64,000 nucleotides of DNA from Dictyobacter formicarum (GCF_016587435.1 NZ_BNJJ01000001.1:62001-126000), one strand, 5' to 3'; shown: positions 46,115 through 55,469, counted from the stretch's first letter. The notes: generated by a model not told the origin, from the letters alone. Translations and numbers: made by a program.

Positions 46115-46746
46115 TTCCCAGCGCACAGAACGGGACCGCATAGTTGCAGCAGCGGGCACACCACCCCGGATGACCGGCTTAGGAGCGGTGCTGAACAACG
46201 GAGCGTAAATGGACACGTTCAAGTAGTGATGCCGCCTGCTCACAGAAGGTCCAGAAAAAAGAGACCTGTGAGCCAGAGCGAGCTAGATCTTTATCCATGC
46301 GCTCCAGCGAGGCAAACCAGGATATGGGGTTGACAATTCTCAGGCATAGTACGCCAAACGATTGGTCGTCAGCCTTCAAAGGGATCAAGCGCAGAGTCGT
46401 AATTGGCGGCACAGCCTTTATAATAGCTCTAGCTATTATAAGACCTTTTGAGCACCACAGGCGCGTAGCGTCAGGGGCCGCAAGCGCGAAAAGTATGGCA
46501 TTCAGGCGCACTCTAAGGGTAATGGAAAAAGGCTCAATATTTGTTCAAAATTTTCCCGAAACACTCAAAAATCATGGAGGAGATAACAGGTATCAGCCAT
46601 ATTTTGAATCTGATCGTTGAGGAACATAATAATTGGTCAAAAAACACATAAATTATGCATAAAAATATCCATTGAAATGCACAAGAAAGCATGCTATAAC
46701 AGAAGAACAATTTTTGTAAAAGACTATCAGAAATAAGGATTTGTCT
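46115..46746. other. Intergenic region with a possible gene remnant
   Basis: About 630 bases between the exopolysaccharide fusion and the amidohydrolase. The only coherent content is the leftward GAF-like remnant at 46179-46511. The right half is AT-rich and carries the AAGGAT ribosome binding site of the amidohydrolase gene. Confidence 0.4.
46179..46511 (-). pseudogene. Possible remnant of a GAF-domain protein
   Basis: A 110-codon leftward frame contains ITTLRLIPLKADDQSFGVLC followed by LRIVNPISWFASLERMDKDL, and FFWTFCEQAASLLERVHLRS. This pattern resembles the second half of GAF sensor domains in kinases (a strand with FGVL, then a long helix with FLEQAASxxERAxLR). The front half and any output domain are missing, and there is no ribosome binding site. 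I infer a decayed fragment; chance similarity is possible. Confidence 0.35.
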
Positions 46747-47703
46747 ATGCATTCACAGGACCCGCCTCGCCTGATTGATTTCCACAGTCATTATTATGAT
46801 GAGGGTTGGCTGCCTCTGCCTACACCACAAGGATCGAGCAGCATTGCACGTGCCTGGCCTCTTCTTACGAATATCGATGCTCAACTGGCTGCCATGGATG
46901 TGGCTGGTATCGATGCTAAAGTGATTAGTGCGCCAGCCAGCACGATCGTTTCACCGGTCGAGCAGCTACCAATGGTTTTGATGGAGCGCATCAATGATCA
47001 GATAGCTGAGTTGGTGGCACGCTATCCACAGCGCTTGCTCGGACTGGCAACCATCGATGCCTTTCAGGGTAAAGCGGCGGCCCGTGAGGTTGTACGCGCA
47101 ATAAAAGAACTGCATCTATCTGGTATTTGTATCGATTGTTCACAGGGTGGCCATTATCTGAACGCCCCACAAGTGCGCCCGGTATTTGAAACCGCGTCCG
47201 AACTGGACATAACTATCTTTATCCATCCAGTTAGTCCATCGGGACTTACAGAGCGGTTGGCACATATAGGCCACACAGGCACGCTTCTGGCCCGAGGCAC
47301 AGAGAACGCGGCCAGCATCCTGACACTGCTGCGTAGCGGTATTCTAGACAAATATCCCCGCCTGAAAGTTGTCCTGCCCATGATCGGAGTGGCGGCTCTT
47401 ATCTTCGCCGGCATAGCCGAACAGGAATATATCCATGATGACGGCTGGAAAGGTTCGGCGCCAGCTATTGCACGCAAAAACCTGTATATTGACACGATGG
47501 GCTTTGATCTCCCAACACTGCGCTTCGTTCTGGATCTGCTGGGCCCTGAACATCTTCTCATCGGCAGCGATTGGCCAATTATGCCAATCACAACCCGCCG
47601 ACGCGTTGACGAGCTACTGGCCAATCTAAATCTGACCGAAGCACAAAAAGCGGCCGTGCTTAGTGGCAATACAGAACGGCTGCTCACGCCAGGCGCAAAC
47701 TGA
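46747..47703 (+). CDS. Amidohydrolase family protein (ACMSD-like)
   Basis: 318 residues in a metal-dependent TIM barrel of the amidohydrolase_2 family, which includes aminocarboxymuconate-semialdehyde decarboxylase and resorcylate decarboxylases. The first metal motif is LIDFHSHYYDEG (His13, His15). A central IFIHPVSPSG supplies the next His, and LLIGSDWPIMP the last Asp. The likely reaction is non-oxidative decarboxylation or hydrolysis of a small carboxylate. ATG 46747 follows AAGGAT by eight bases and is preferred to TTG 46741. It is convergent with a class II aldolase gene whose stop lies about 40 bases away, so the two are not co-transcribed. Confidence 0.85.
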   Translation: MHSQDPPRLIDFHSHYYDEGWLPLPTPQGSSSIARAWPLLTNIDAQLAAMDVAGIDAKVISAPASTIVSPVEQLPMVLMERINDQIAELVARYPQRLLGLATIDAFQGKAAAREVVRAIKELHLSGICIDCSQGGHYLNAPQVRPVFETASELDITIFIHPVSPSGLTERLAHIGHTGTLLARGTENAASILTLLRSGILDKYPRLKVVLPMIGVAALIFAGIAEQEYIHDDGWKGSAPAIARKNLYIDTMGFDLPTLRFVLDLLGPEHLLIGSDWPIMPITTRRRVDELLANLNLTEAQKAAVLSGNTERLLTPGAN

Positions 47704-47740
47704 GCAGTTCTTCTTTCAGGGTTCCAACGAACGCAATCCG

Positions 47741-48415
47741 CTAGGAGAGAGAGCCAAAGCGTTGCATATGCTGACGCTCTCGCTTCAGCGCATCGGCAGG
47801 GAAGGGCTTTTCACCACCAATGGAGCGCGCATCCAGCGTCATCTCGGCTGCTTCTTCCATAATAATGATCAACTGCGTTGCGGCCTGGATGTCTCGGCTA
47901 AACGCTAGCAGGCCATGATTCCCCAACAAGACGGCAGGAACCAGAGGATGGGCGCGCAACTGCGCCACAATATTGTTGATCGACTCCTCAGAACCGCGAG
48001 GCGCCCAATCAGCCACCGGAATATCCTCAACGATCCCAAAACGTAACATGGCCTCATAAACACAGGGGAGTGGCTGGTTGGCCAGGGCAAAACTGGTTAC
48101 GCGGGGCGAATGGGTATGGATAACGGCATGCACATCCCGGCGCTCACGATAGACGCAAGCATGCATGCCAACAATCTCGCGCGTCGTTGGATCTAGCTCG
48201 CCCTCGACGATCTCACCATCAAAAGTTACCACTACCAGTTGTTCGGGCAGCAAATGAGCGATATGGCTGATCGAGGTAATCAACATGAGATCTTCCCCTG
48301 GCAAGCGAACGCTCATATTACCATGTCCACTGCGAGAAAGTGCACCCGCTTGCGTAAGGCGGCGGGCCGCTCCAATCACCTGCTCTCGCACCTCGCTATA
48401 GCTTAATGATGCCAT
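47741..48415 (-). CDS. Class II aldolase/adducin-family protein
   Basis: A 224-residue zinc-dependent aldolase or epimerase of the AraD/FucA fold. Metal ligands are His100 and His102 (VIHTHSPR) and His167 (GNHGLLAF). GHGNMSVRLPG near residue 31 binds the phosphate or carboxylate, as in fuculose-phosphate aldolase. EGELDPTTREIVGMHACVYR matches the family's substrate-loop helix. The sugar phosphate is unknown: L-fuculose-1-P, L-ribulose-5-P and methylthioribulose-1-P dehydratase relatives all fit. GAGAGGG lies about five bases before the ATG. It is a single gene. Confidence 0.88.
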   Translation of the reverse strand: MASLSYSEVREQVIGAARRLTQAGALSRSGHGNMSVRLPGEDLMLITSISHIAHLLPEQLVVVTFDGEIVEGELDPTTREIVGMHACVYRERRDVHAVIHTHSPRVTSFALANQPLPCVYEAMLRFGIVEDIPVADWAPRGSEESINNIVAQLRAHPLVPAVLLGNHGLLAFSRDIQAATQLIIIMEEAAEMTLDARSIGGEKPFPADALKRERQHMQRFGSLS

Positions 48416-48528
48416 TTCATCCCTCTCAATCCTTATTGTTTCCTGCTCTCTTCTTCGATCCTAAACATAACGCAGGAACAAGTATTTGCCAAACTAAGCA
48501 AAAGAATAGTGGTAAGATTGAAGTATGT

Positions 48529-49017
48529 TCAGTTTTTTGTGTGTTGCACATATCGTGTATAAATACCTGTCCCCCCTACAGTACATAAAATATCTTTGGC
48601 CGGATCATAGGTCATATCACCCTGCTTCCGCAACTGCATTTCAGCAGAAGTCGGCAGCAGAGATAATGTACTTTTATCTGGTACCTTTGTGAGCGGATAG
48701 CCAAAATGTTGGAACACCTGCTGCGGATGATCACATATCTTTTGCAGACCAGTCATCAATGTGGTCTCACGATTATGGATAGTCTGTACGGCTTCAGTTT
48801 CATCTGGCATCGGGAGCAGCCAGACCGTTGCAAGCAGGCAGAAAATAAGCAAAATACCTGCGACACGCCAACGATGCTGTCGCAGACGGTATATGGCTTT
48901 AAACATGCTGAGTCGACAACGCACCATCCATCGATCGAGTTCGTCGGGTGCCCCACCGAGAGATTTAGAGTTTCTTGCTCCCAGTGGAGAGGAGAAGCCA
49001 CGAAAAGAGTATTTCAT
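48529..49017 (-). CDS. Hypothetical single-pass membrane protein
   Basis: A 162-residue protein that I do not recognise. A basic N-terminus of about 50 residues (WMVRCRLSMFKAIYRLRQHR) precedes one transmembrane helix (VAGILLIFCLLATVWLLPM, about 52-70). A polar extracytoplasmic domain of about 90 residues follows, with PQQVFQHFGYPLTKVPDKST and three Cys. The layout suits an anchored extracellular domain. AGAGAGGATAAC precedes the ATG. It follows the second C39 exporter operon in the same direction, but a terminator-like hairpin (49151-49201) lies between, so it is probably transcribed separately. Confidence 0.6.
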   Translation of the reverse strand: MKYSFRGFSSPLGARNSKSLGGAPDELDRWMVRCRLSMFKAIYRLRQHRWRVAGILLIFCLLATVWLLPMPDETEAVQTIHNRETTLMTGLQKICDHPQQVFQHFGYPLTKVPDKSTLSLLPTSAEMQLRKQGDMTYDPAKDILCTVGGTGIYTRYVQHTKN

Positions 49018-49150
49018 TGCATGTTATCCTCTCTAGCTTGCTAGATAAAACCAGAGGGTTAGCCAGGTGGCTTGATAGGTTTTACGCTTTCAAGAAGTAT
49101 ATAGGGCTAAAAAGTACATCGGCCTTAAAATAATAATAATATAAAAAGTT

Positions 49151-49201
49151 CTAGAATGGTAGATATTAGTATAGCCTGCACTAATATTCACCATTCTGTA
49201 G
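49151..49201 (-). terminator. Terminator-like hairpin after the second C39 exporter
   Basis: CTAGAATGGTAGATATTAGT (49151-49170) pairs with 49180-49201 with a few mismatches around a 9-base loop. Reading leftward it is followed by AACTTTTTATATT, a fair U tract. It lies just past the stop codon at 49225. Confidence 0.7.
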
Positions 49202-49224
49202 CTTTTATTCACAAAACGCCAGCA

Positions 49225-51675
49225 TCAATCACTTTTGATTTCGCCACTCTCCAACTGGCTCTGAATCAATGTGGAGTAGAAGCCACCCAGGCTTGAGAGT
49301 TCGCGATGTGTGCCACGCTCGATAATTTTGCCTTGATCTAGAACCAGGATCTGATTGGCGTTGCGAATGGTGCTTAAGCGATGGGCAATGATGATCTGCG
49401 TACAGGCGAACTTGCGCAGGTTGCGCTCGACTGCCGCTTCGGTGACTACATCCAGACTACTGGTGGCTTCGTCCAGCATTAAAATGGCGGGAGCGGTAGC
49501 GATCGCTCGCGCCAGTGCAATGCGCTGGCGCTGGCCGCCAGACATTGCACTACCGCCTTCCGAGACAAAGGTCTCGTATTCCATTGGCATACGCATAATA
49601 TCATCGTGCAGCGAGGCGATCTGGGCGGCTTTAATCACGCGCTCCATACTCATCGAGGGATCATTGAAAGCGATATTTTGCCGCACCGAGCCGCTGAAGA
49701 TGTTGGCCTCTTGCATGACGACTCCAAATTGCGAGCGTACCGCCTGATAATTCATCGCGCTGAGCGGGATATTATCATAAAAAATCTCGCCCTCGGTTGG
49801 TAGATACAGGCCAAGCATTAACTTGCCCAGCGTCGTCTTGCCTGATCCTGATTTACCTACCAGCGCTATTTTCTGGCCGGCGGCAATATTGACATAAATG
49901 TTTTTCAAAACAGGAGGCGAGTTTGGATCATATTGAAAGGACACGCCTTCCAGGCGTACGCTACCATATAAGCGTGGCGGCAACTTGACCGCCGTCACGT
50001 CCTGCTCCGGTATGGCATCCATCACATCCGAGATACGCTCAAGATGAGCCTGAATATACTGCAAGGTCTGTGCGCTGTTAATCAAGGAAGACAGTGGTGT
50101 CAGGAAAGCGATGGCCAGCGCATTCAGGGCCAGCATCGTGCCAACGGACAATTGATTATTGAGCACCTGAACTGTACCTACCCAGAGCAATAAAAATGGG
50201 GCCAGCGAAGAAAGGGAACCCATAGCGGTTGAGATGATTGAGGAGATGTAGTTGCGCCGGGCAGATACATTCATTTGTTCAAAAAAGAAATTGGACCAGG
50301 TGCTACGAGCCCGCTGTTCAGCACCCGCCGCCTTTAACGAGATGATCCCTTTGAGGACCTCTGTGAAGTAGCCCTGGGCTTTGCCGCTGGCAATCAGTTC
50401 CCGCCGCGCCAGCTCGTGCACTGGGCGAGCGGTCCAGAGCAATAACACTCCTTGTAGCGCGCCAATCAAAAGCACAATAAAGGCGATAAAGGGAGAGGCG
50501 GTTAACAGGATAAAAAAGTAGACCAGCACAAACACTCCGTCCAGGGCCGTGGAGATGAGTTGATTACCGATGGCATCGCGAATCACCAGGTTGCTGCTCA
50601 ATCGTGAGATAATATCGCCGCTGGAACGCTGTTGAAAGAAGCGTAAGGGCAGCTTAAGCAGATGATCAAAAAAATTGAGCATCATTTCCATGTCCAGCCG
50701 TGCCTGCAGATACGCTAACACGGTGGCGCGCAACAGAGTGGTGACAGTCTGTGAAATAATAAGCAGCAGGAGGCCAATACTCACCAGGGTCAGACCATCA
50801 CGTAACTTCAAAGGCAGAATCTGGTCCACTACGATCTCGGTAAAGATTGGCACCACCAGGCCAAAGACCTGCAATAACAGCGAGGCCAGCAGGATCTGCC
50901 CCATCGCGCCCGGAGCCAGTCCCAGGTAGCGTGTTATATATGCACGCAAGTTTACACGCTGCAGTGGTGCCGTTTCCGTCGAGAAATCCGGCCCCGGCTC
51001 CATCATAATCACGATGCCAGTAAAGCTGCGGTCGAACTCTTCTCCAGTCACACTACGCCGCCCGCTGGCAGGGTCTACCAGTTGCACAGCATCAGGGGTC
51101 CAGCGCTCAACGATCAGGAAGTGGTTAAATTCCCAGTGGACGATCGCGGGAAGCTTGACATTGCTGAAGTCATTCTCTTGGAGAGAGATGGCTCGTACCT
51201 TTAAACCAAAGGCCCGGCCAGACTTTACCAGAGCCAGCGCAGTAAGGCCATCGCGCCCCACGCCACAAAACTCTCGCATCTCAGCAACAGTGGTCTTGCG
51301 CCGATAGTAGCTCATGATCATCGCCAGACAAGCCGCCCCACACTCTACTGCCTCCATTTGCTGCAAAGGAGGAACCCGGCGCTTATGCCTATATCTTTTC
51401 GTCGGTGCGGCTGGAACCTCCACTTTGGGAGTAGGTGGAGGAGTTTGCACTTGAGGAGGAGCCTGAACCGCAACCTGCCCCTGGTCCTGGTCACGAGCCA
51501 TTGCCGCCTGTAGAAAAAATGCCTGGGTCATCATCGTTTTCTCACGATGGTCCATCAAATCCTGTACTTCAGGCGCAATCGGCTGATTTGGATCCCGTAA
51601 ATCCGCCAGGTAGGCAGAGCGGCGCTTGCCAGATTGCAAAATCGAGGCATCCAGATCATTAGCTTTATTGCTCAC
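49225..51675 (-). CDS. C39-peptidase ABC exporter, second copy (NHLP type)
   Basis: An 816-residue exporter with the same order as the one at 13216-15480 but with a 100-residue N-terminal extension containing a Pro/Gln/Val linker (QAPPQVQTPPPTP). The C39 domain has Cys112 (EAVECGAACLAM), His185 (HWEFNHFLIVE) and Asp201 (LVDPASGRR). The transmembrane part and ATPase follow (GKSGSGKTTLGK, MSGGQRQRIALARA, ILMLDEATSSLD). The GTG start overlaps the HlyD-like stop (GTGA), so translation is coupled. No precursor peptide or modifying enzyme is visible within several kb, so its cargo is unknown. It may serve peptides encoded elsewhere. Confidence 0.92.
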   Translation of the reverse strand: MSNKANDLDASILQSGKRRSAYLADLRDPNQPIAPEVQDLMDHREKTMMTQAFFLQAAMARDQDQGQVAVQAPPQVQTPPPTPKVEVPAAPTKRYRHKRRVPPLQQMEAVECGAACLAMIMSYYRRKTTVAEMREFCGVGRDGLTALALVKSGRAFGLKVRAISLQENDFSNVKLPAIVHWEFNHFLIVERWTPDAVQLVDPASGRRSVTGEEFDRSFTGIVIMMEPGPDFSTETAPLQRVNLRAYITRYLGLAPGAMGQILLASLLLQVFGLVVPIFTEIVVDQILPLKLRDGLTLVSIGLLLLIISQTVTTLLRATVLAYLQARLDMEMMLNFFDHLLKLPLRFFQQRSSGDIISRLSSNLVIRDAIGNQLISTALDGVFVLVYFFILLTASPFIAFIVLLIGALQGVLLLWTARPVHELARRELIASGKAQGYFTEVLKGIISLKAAGAEQRARSTWSNFFFEQMNVSARRNYISSIISTAMGSLSSLAPFLLLWVGTVQVLNNQLSVGTMLALNALAIAFLTPLSSLINSAQTLQYIQAHLERISDVMDAIPEQDVTAVKLPPRLYGSVRLEGVSFQYDPNSPPVLKNIYVNIAAGQKIALVGKSGSGKTTLGKLMLGLYLPTEGEIFYDNIPLSAMNYQAVRSQFGVVMQEANIFSGSVRQNIAFNDPSMSMERVIKAAQIASLHDDIMRMPMEYETFVSEGGSAMSGGQRQRIALARAIATAPAILMLDEATSSLDVVTEAAVERNLRKFACTQIIIAHRLSTIRNANQILVLDQGKIIERGTHRELSSLGGFYSTLIQSQLESGEIKSD

Positions 51676-52244
51676 TTAGTCCCCCTCACAAATTGACCAA
51701 TGCCAGGAATCAACGCCAGCACAGGTCGGGTCCCCACCTGTATTTGAGCGCTTATAACACTTCCTGCAAATGCCTTCAACGATAGCGCTGGAACCATTTT
51801 GATCCTGGCTACAATTGATGGCTCCTGGACTACGCTCCAACCATTGCTTCCTGGATTAAACTGCTGGCGTATATCGGCTGGCGCCAGCACCTTCTGCGTT
51901 ACACTCTCCACCGTCGTCGTGAAATCAGGTCCGTTGATCCCAACATGGACGCGCACAGGCATGCCCACCTGTACCACATTCAACTGACTGGCCGGTATAA
52001 AAATGTACATACCTGCAGCTTCTCGAGCCGTCTTCTGTCCCAGCACAATACCCGAAGTGGTAGCGAAAAGTGGAATCTGACCAAACCAGGAAACCACCAC
52101 CGCGACTAACAATACGGCCAGCGCGCCCCATAGCACGGCGGCCGTGCGCAAAGAAATCAAGCGCGGCAATACTGTTTCTTGCTGCTGCTGCTGCGAATAA
52201 TACTTTAATGCACGCTCACGATATGGAGAAGGCCTGGTAGACAT
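51672..52244 (-). CDS. Short HlyD-like (NHLP secretion) adaptor, second copy
   Basis: A 190-residue partner of the second C39 exporter. It has a cytoplasmic start (YRERALKYYSQQQQQ), one helix (VLWGALAVLLVAVVVSWF, about 35-52), then an extracytoplasmic beta domain with ATTSGIVLGQ and VGMPVRVHVG and a C-terminal FAGSVISAQIQVGTRPVLAL. It matches the first-locus protein (15484-16047) in length and layout and likewise lacks the coiled coil of ordinary HlyD proteins. It overlaps the exporter start by four bases. Confidence 0.8.
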   Translation of the reverse strand: MSTRPSPYRERALKYYSQQQQQETVLPRLISLRTAAVLWGALAVLLVAVVVSWFGQIPLFATTSGIVLGQKTAREAAGMYIFIPASQLNVVQVGMPVRVHVGINGPDFTTTVESVTQKVLAPADIRQQFNPGSNGWSVVQEPSIVARIKMVPALSLKAFAGSVISAQIQVGTRPVLALIPGIGQFVRGTK

Positions 52245-52624
52245 GCCCTATCCCTTCCCTCTGCTAGATATTTCCCAACAATGCTTTGTTCTATAAACGC
52301 CCGGCATGTCAGTTTTTAAGCAATTAATATCCTACAACACTAATGCTTTTCTACATCTCGCGTCAATAGATAGAAATATGTATTTTCACTGAACACACGC
52401 TCCCTCTTCAGTAAATGTCAATCAGGCCGAACATTATTAGTAGCAAGACAGACAAGGATTAAAAAGCAAGTAAAGACTGAATAGTCCTATACCTATGCTT
52501 TTTTTCTACAGCGCAAATGAACAGCTTCAGCGACGAAGCTGCTTCAGTGTGCCTTATGTCTACTAACCGTAGAAATTGTTCAGCTCTTTAGATAGAGGCC
52601 TGAACGCTAAGGAGATTTTTTAAC
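52245..52624. other. Divergent intergenic region (second exporter / DUF2795)
   Basis: About 380 AT-rich bases between the leftward exporter operon and the rightward DUF2795 gene. Small frames were checked for a leader peptide with a GG/GA site and none was found. It should hold both promoters. Confidence 0.4.
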
Positions 52625-52843
52625 ATGCCTAAAGAAGAGTCAATGAATATTGAACGGTACATGCAAGGTTTAAAATTTCCGGTTCAACGAGCAGAAATTG
52701 TCAATTGTGCCCGCAAACAGGGTGCTGACGAGCAAATCTGCCGTCAGTTGAATAAGTTGCCTAACCTGCACTATCGCTCGGTCAATGAAGTGAACCGCGA
52801 TTGGCAGCAAATCTGTAATGAGTCAAAAGCCAGCCGTAACTAA
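52625..52843 (+). CDS. DUF2795-domain small protein
   Basis: A 72-residue soluble protein. The text YMQGLKFPVQRAEIVNCARK followed by GADEQICRQLNKLPNLHYRS matches the small DUF2795 family (LxGLxYPAxKxDLIxxAxxxGAdexvlexLexLPdrxY). That family is widespread in Actinobacteria and Chloroflexi, and its function is unknown. AAGGAGA lies about ten bases before ATG 52625; Met7 is an alternative start. A terminator hairpin follows at 52877. It is monocistronic. Confidence 0.8.
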   Translation: MPKEESMNIERYMQGLKFPVQRAEIVNCARKQGADEQICRQLNKLPNLHYRSVNEVNRDWQQICNESKASRN

Positions 52844-52876
52844 TACACGCACGCCACTGTTTCCGTTTTTTCTAAA

Positions 52877-52920
52877 AAAGGTGCCTGATAGATACAATTT
52901 TGCATCTGCCAGGCACCTTT
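52877..52920 (+). terminator. Terminator-like hairpin after the DUF2795 gene
   Basis: AAAGGTGCCTG (52877-52887) pairs with CAGGCACCTTT (52910-52920). An inner AGAT/ATCT pair shortens the loop. A short T stretch ends the right arm. Confidence 0.65.
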
Positions 52921-52939
52921 GATATATCCATCTATGCTG

Positions 52940-53131
52940 AGTGCCAGACTCCCATAATCATGGGAATCATGTTATGCGCCAGTCTGGGGACGCTGACGCT
53001 CCCAATTCTTTTTATGTTGGTGCAAAAAGTGCGCTGCGCGCACTTTTTGCACCAACATAAAAACCTCTTTTGAGCTCCGCAGGAGCGTAGTGTGAGGCGA
53101 AGAGACCACGATGGGCGTGGGAGTCAGACAC
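52940..53131. repeat. Composite repeat copy 5: 26-bp perfect hairpin inside a larger inverted repeat
   Basis: TTTTTATGTTGGTGCAAAAA (from 53009) begins a perfect 26-bp arm that pairs with 53038-53063 around a TGC loop. Nine bases later, AGCTCCGCAGGAGCG takes the place of the GC box. The flanks GTGCCAGACTCCCA (52940-52953) and TGGGAGTCAGACAC (53118-53131) form an outer imperfect inverted repeat. The whole, about 190 bp, resembles a small non-autonomous element. Confidence 0.7.
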
Positions 53132-53142
53132 TTCTATCTTTA

Positions 53143-54516
53143 TCAATGTGAAGCCGACAGCGGCTTGACCGGTCCAACTTTCTGGATGGTCTCTTGCAAC
53201 TGCTGCTGCACATCCTTCATGGCCGTAGCCGGATCGACTTTGCCAGTACTATAGACGGGCGATAACACATTGGAAATGACACTATCAAACTGGCCATAGC
53301 TGATCGCCAGGTGGTTGATCGATTCCCGGCCGTGATCCAGCGATCCCTGGGCCAGCTGAATCAGCTGATCTTTAGATAGCGAGGGCATAATCTTATGTGT
53401 ATTTTCTGCCCACTCTGGCAGCAATTGCGACCACGGAGGAACGGCCCCGGACGCCTCCATATAGGATTTCGCGCCATGAGCGGGATCACATAACCACTGG
53501 ATAAACGTCCAGGCCTCCTTTGGATGCCTGGAATCCTTCGACATCATCCAGGGATCGGTAAACAAGACATCTTTGGTGTCATTGCTAAAGTGTGGCAAAG
53601 GAGCAACCGCCCAATGGAAGGTGGCTGGTTTGTTCGCCCAAAATCCCCACACACCAGTCATAGACATACCCACTTTACCGCTCAGAAATCCATTGAGCAG
53701 GCTGGCATCGGCAGGTAGCGGCGCGATTTGATATTTATACATCAGGTCGCGTTTCCACTGCACCGATTTCTCAACAATTGGATCAGTCGCAGTGGTGGCT
53801 GAAACAACGCCATCCTTATAAGTGGACGCCTGAAAATAGTCACCACCAAAGAGCATTGCATTAGCGTTTTCTGGCCATAGGTCATCACTCATGCCATATT
53901 GACGATCATTCAAAGATCTACCATGCACCGTCATAGCCTGGGCATCTTTCAGCATGGTATCCCACGTCCAGTTGGGATCATCCCAGTTGGTTGGCGGCAT
54001 AGGTAAATTGGCCTTCTTGAACATATCTACATTGTAGTAGGTGTAGCTACCGCCCGTCGCGAATGGAATAGCATAGACATGGCCGTTGACACTATATTGA
54101 TCCAGTAATTGCTGATTCATACCATTGAAGGAAAAATTGCTGGCCTTAATATAAGGGGTCAGGTCAGCGGCAAAGTTACGATAAACCTCATCGGCCCAGC
54201 TATTATTGCCCCAGGTGGAAAAAACATCGGCAGGTTCCCATCCAACCTGCATCGTCACCAGTTTCTGGTCGAAGTTAGCACCCGAAGGAACCAGAACCAG
54301 CTTGATATGAATATTGGGATGCGTAGCCTCAAACTCATCGACAGCCTTGTATTCCCAGGGGTTAATATTGACATCAGTTCGTACCAGCCACGTCACTGTG
54401 GTCCCGCCAGAGAAGGCTTTAGCATTAATACCCAGCACGCTACAGCCGGTGTTGACCAGGATAACCAGACAGAGAAATACACCCAGTATGAGCGTTCTGC
54501 TTAACCATTTAAGCAT
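53143..54516 (-). CDS. Sugar ABC transporter substrate-binding lipoprotein
   Basis: A 457-residue extracellular solute-binding protein of family 1. A signal peptide ends at the lipobox LVNTGC (Cys about 25), so it is lipid-anchored outside the membrane. The mature part shows WEYKAVDEFEATHPNIHIKL, DVFSTWGNNSWADEV, PFATGGSYTYYNVDMFKKAN, PPTNWDDPNWTWD and DPWMMSKDSRHPKEAWTFIQ, all usual for oligosaccharide binders. It is the last gene of a leftward operon with two permeases (54576-56455); the ATPase is not encoded here and is probably shared. Export is by Sec, in contrast with the twin-arginine protein of the neighbouring system. Confidence 0.9.
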   Translation of the reverse strand: MLKWLSRTLILGVFLCLVILVNTGCSVLGINAKAFSGGTTVTWLVRTDVNINPWEYKAVDEFEATHPNIHIKLVLVPSGANFDQKLVTMQVGWEPADVFSTWGNNSWADEVYRNFAADLTPYIKASNFSFNGMNQQLLDQYSVNGHVYAIPFATGGSYTYYNVDMFKKANLPMPPTNWDDPNWTWDTMLKDAQAMTVHGRSLNDRQYGMSDDLWPENANAMLFGGDYFQASTYKDGVVSATTATDPIVEKSVQWKRDLMYKYQIAPLPADASLLNGFLSGKVGMSMTGVWGFWANKPATFHWAVAPLPHFSNDTKDVLFTDPWMMSKDSRHPKEAWTFIQWLCDPAHGAKSYMEASGAVPPWSQLLPEWAENTHKIMPSLSKDQLIQLAQGSLDHGRESINHLAISYGQFDSVISNVLSPVYSTGKVDPATAMKDVQQQLQETIQKVGPVKPLSASH

Positions 54517-54575
54517 TGATCACCTCACTTAATCGGAACTTGACACGTCCGTACTTGCTTACCTTGCAAATTTGC

Positions 54576-55469
54576 TCATCTCCATTGCTGCTTATCCGAA
54601 CCGGGTCGGGCCACGACAATCCCTTGGATGATGTAGCGCTGCGAGAAGAAAAAGACAACAATGCAGGGAATTACCGCGACCAGTGAGGCGGCCATCAATA
54701 TATTCCATGCGGTGGTACCGTAAGCAGCCGTATACTGGGATAATCCCAGGCTGATTGGGTACAACTCGTTTGTATTCAGGTATATCAATGGACCCATCAA
54801 GTCGTTCCAATGGAACATAAAGGAGAAAATGGCGACAGCCGCCAGGGCAGGCTTGGACAATGGGAGGATGATCTGCCACCAGATTACCAGGTGATTGGCT
54901 CCGTCCAGTTTGGCGGCCTCCACGACGTCGCGCGAAATACCACGGAAAGCCTGGCGCAACAAAAAGATCAGGTAGGGACTACCAAAGAAGGTGGGCACAA
55001 TCAATGGGAGATAGGTGTCGATCCAGCCCAGTGAGCGGAACAACAGGAATTGAGGGATGATCAATACTTCGTACGGAATCATCATGGTCGCGAGCACGCA
55101 AATAAAGACGATTTCGCGATATTTGAAACGTACGTGGGCAAAGGCGTAGGCCACCAGCGAAGAGGAGAGTATATCTCCAATAATGGTGAGCAAACAATAG
55201 GCCGCTGAGTTTCCCATGTACTGAAAAACGGGTACAGCCGTTAGTGCTGTCACAAAGTTTGACCACAGCGGTGGATTAGGAATGATAATGGGCGGAAATG
55301 CGCTGACATCCGCCAGCGATTTCAGCGCCGTTGACAACATCCAGGCAACCGGTATCAAGAAGAGAATGGCAAAGAAAATAAGCAAGGCGTAGATGATAAC
55401 CTTGTTGATACGCTTGCGTAACAGTGCACTTTTCCTGGCAGATTCTACCTGTGTTACTTGCGATGACAT
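54576..55469 (-). CDS. Sugar ABC transporter permease, MalG-like
   Basis: A 297-residue inner-membrane permease with six helices. The first is VIIYALLIFFAILFLIPVAW, and TALKSLADVSAFPP is the typical following loop. The cytoplasmic EAA loop that contacts the ATPase reads EAAKLDGANHLVIWWQIILP. ATG 55469 is chosen because GAGAGAG lies eight bases upstream and it begins 20 bases after the stop of the partner permease; an upstream extension would overlap that gene. It forms a heterodimer with the MalF-like partner and works with the lipoprotein at 53143-54516. Confidence 0.9.
   Translation of the reverse strand: MSSQVTQVESARKSALLRKRINKVIIYALLIFFAILFLIPVAWMLSTALKSLADVSAFPPIIIPNPPLWSNFVTALTAVPVFQYMGNSAAYCLLTIIGDILSSSLVAYAFAHVRFKYREIVFICVLATMMIPYEVLIIPQFLLFRSLGWIDTYLPLIVPTFFGSPYLIFLLRQAFRGISRDVVEAAKLDGANHLVIWWQIILPLSKPALAAVAIFSFMFHWNDLMGPLIYLNTNELYPISLGLSQYTAAYGTTAWNILMAASLVAVIPCIVVFFFSQRYIIQGIVVARPGSDKQQWR

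Noticed and set aside
46297..46620. Rightward frame of 107 codons in the gap before the amidohydrolase gene
   Set aside because: It lies opposite the GAF-like remnant, shows no family features and has no ribosome binding site.
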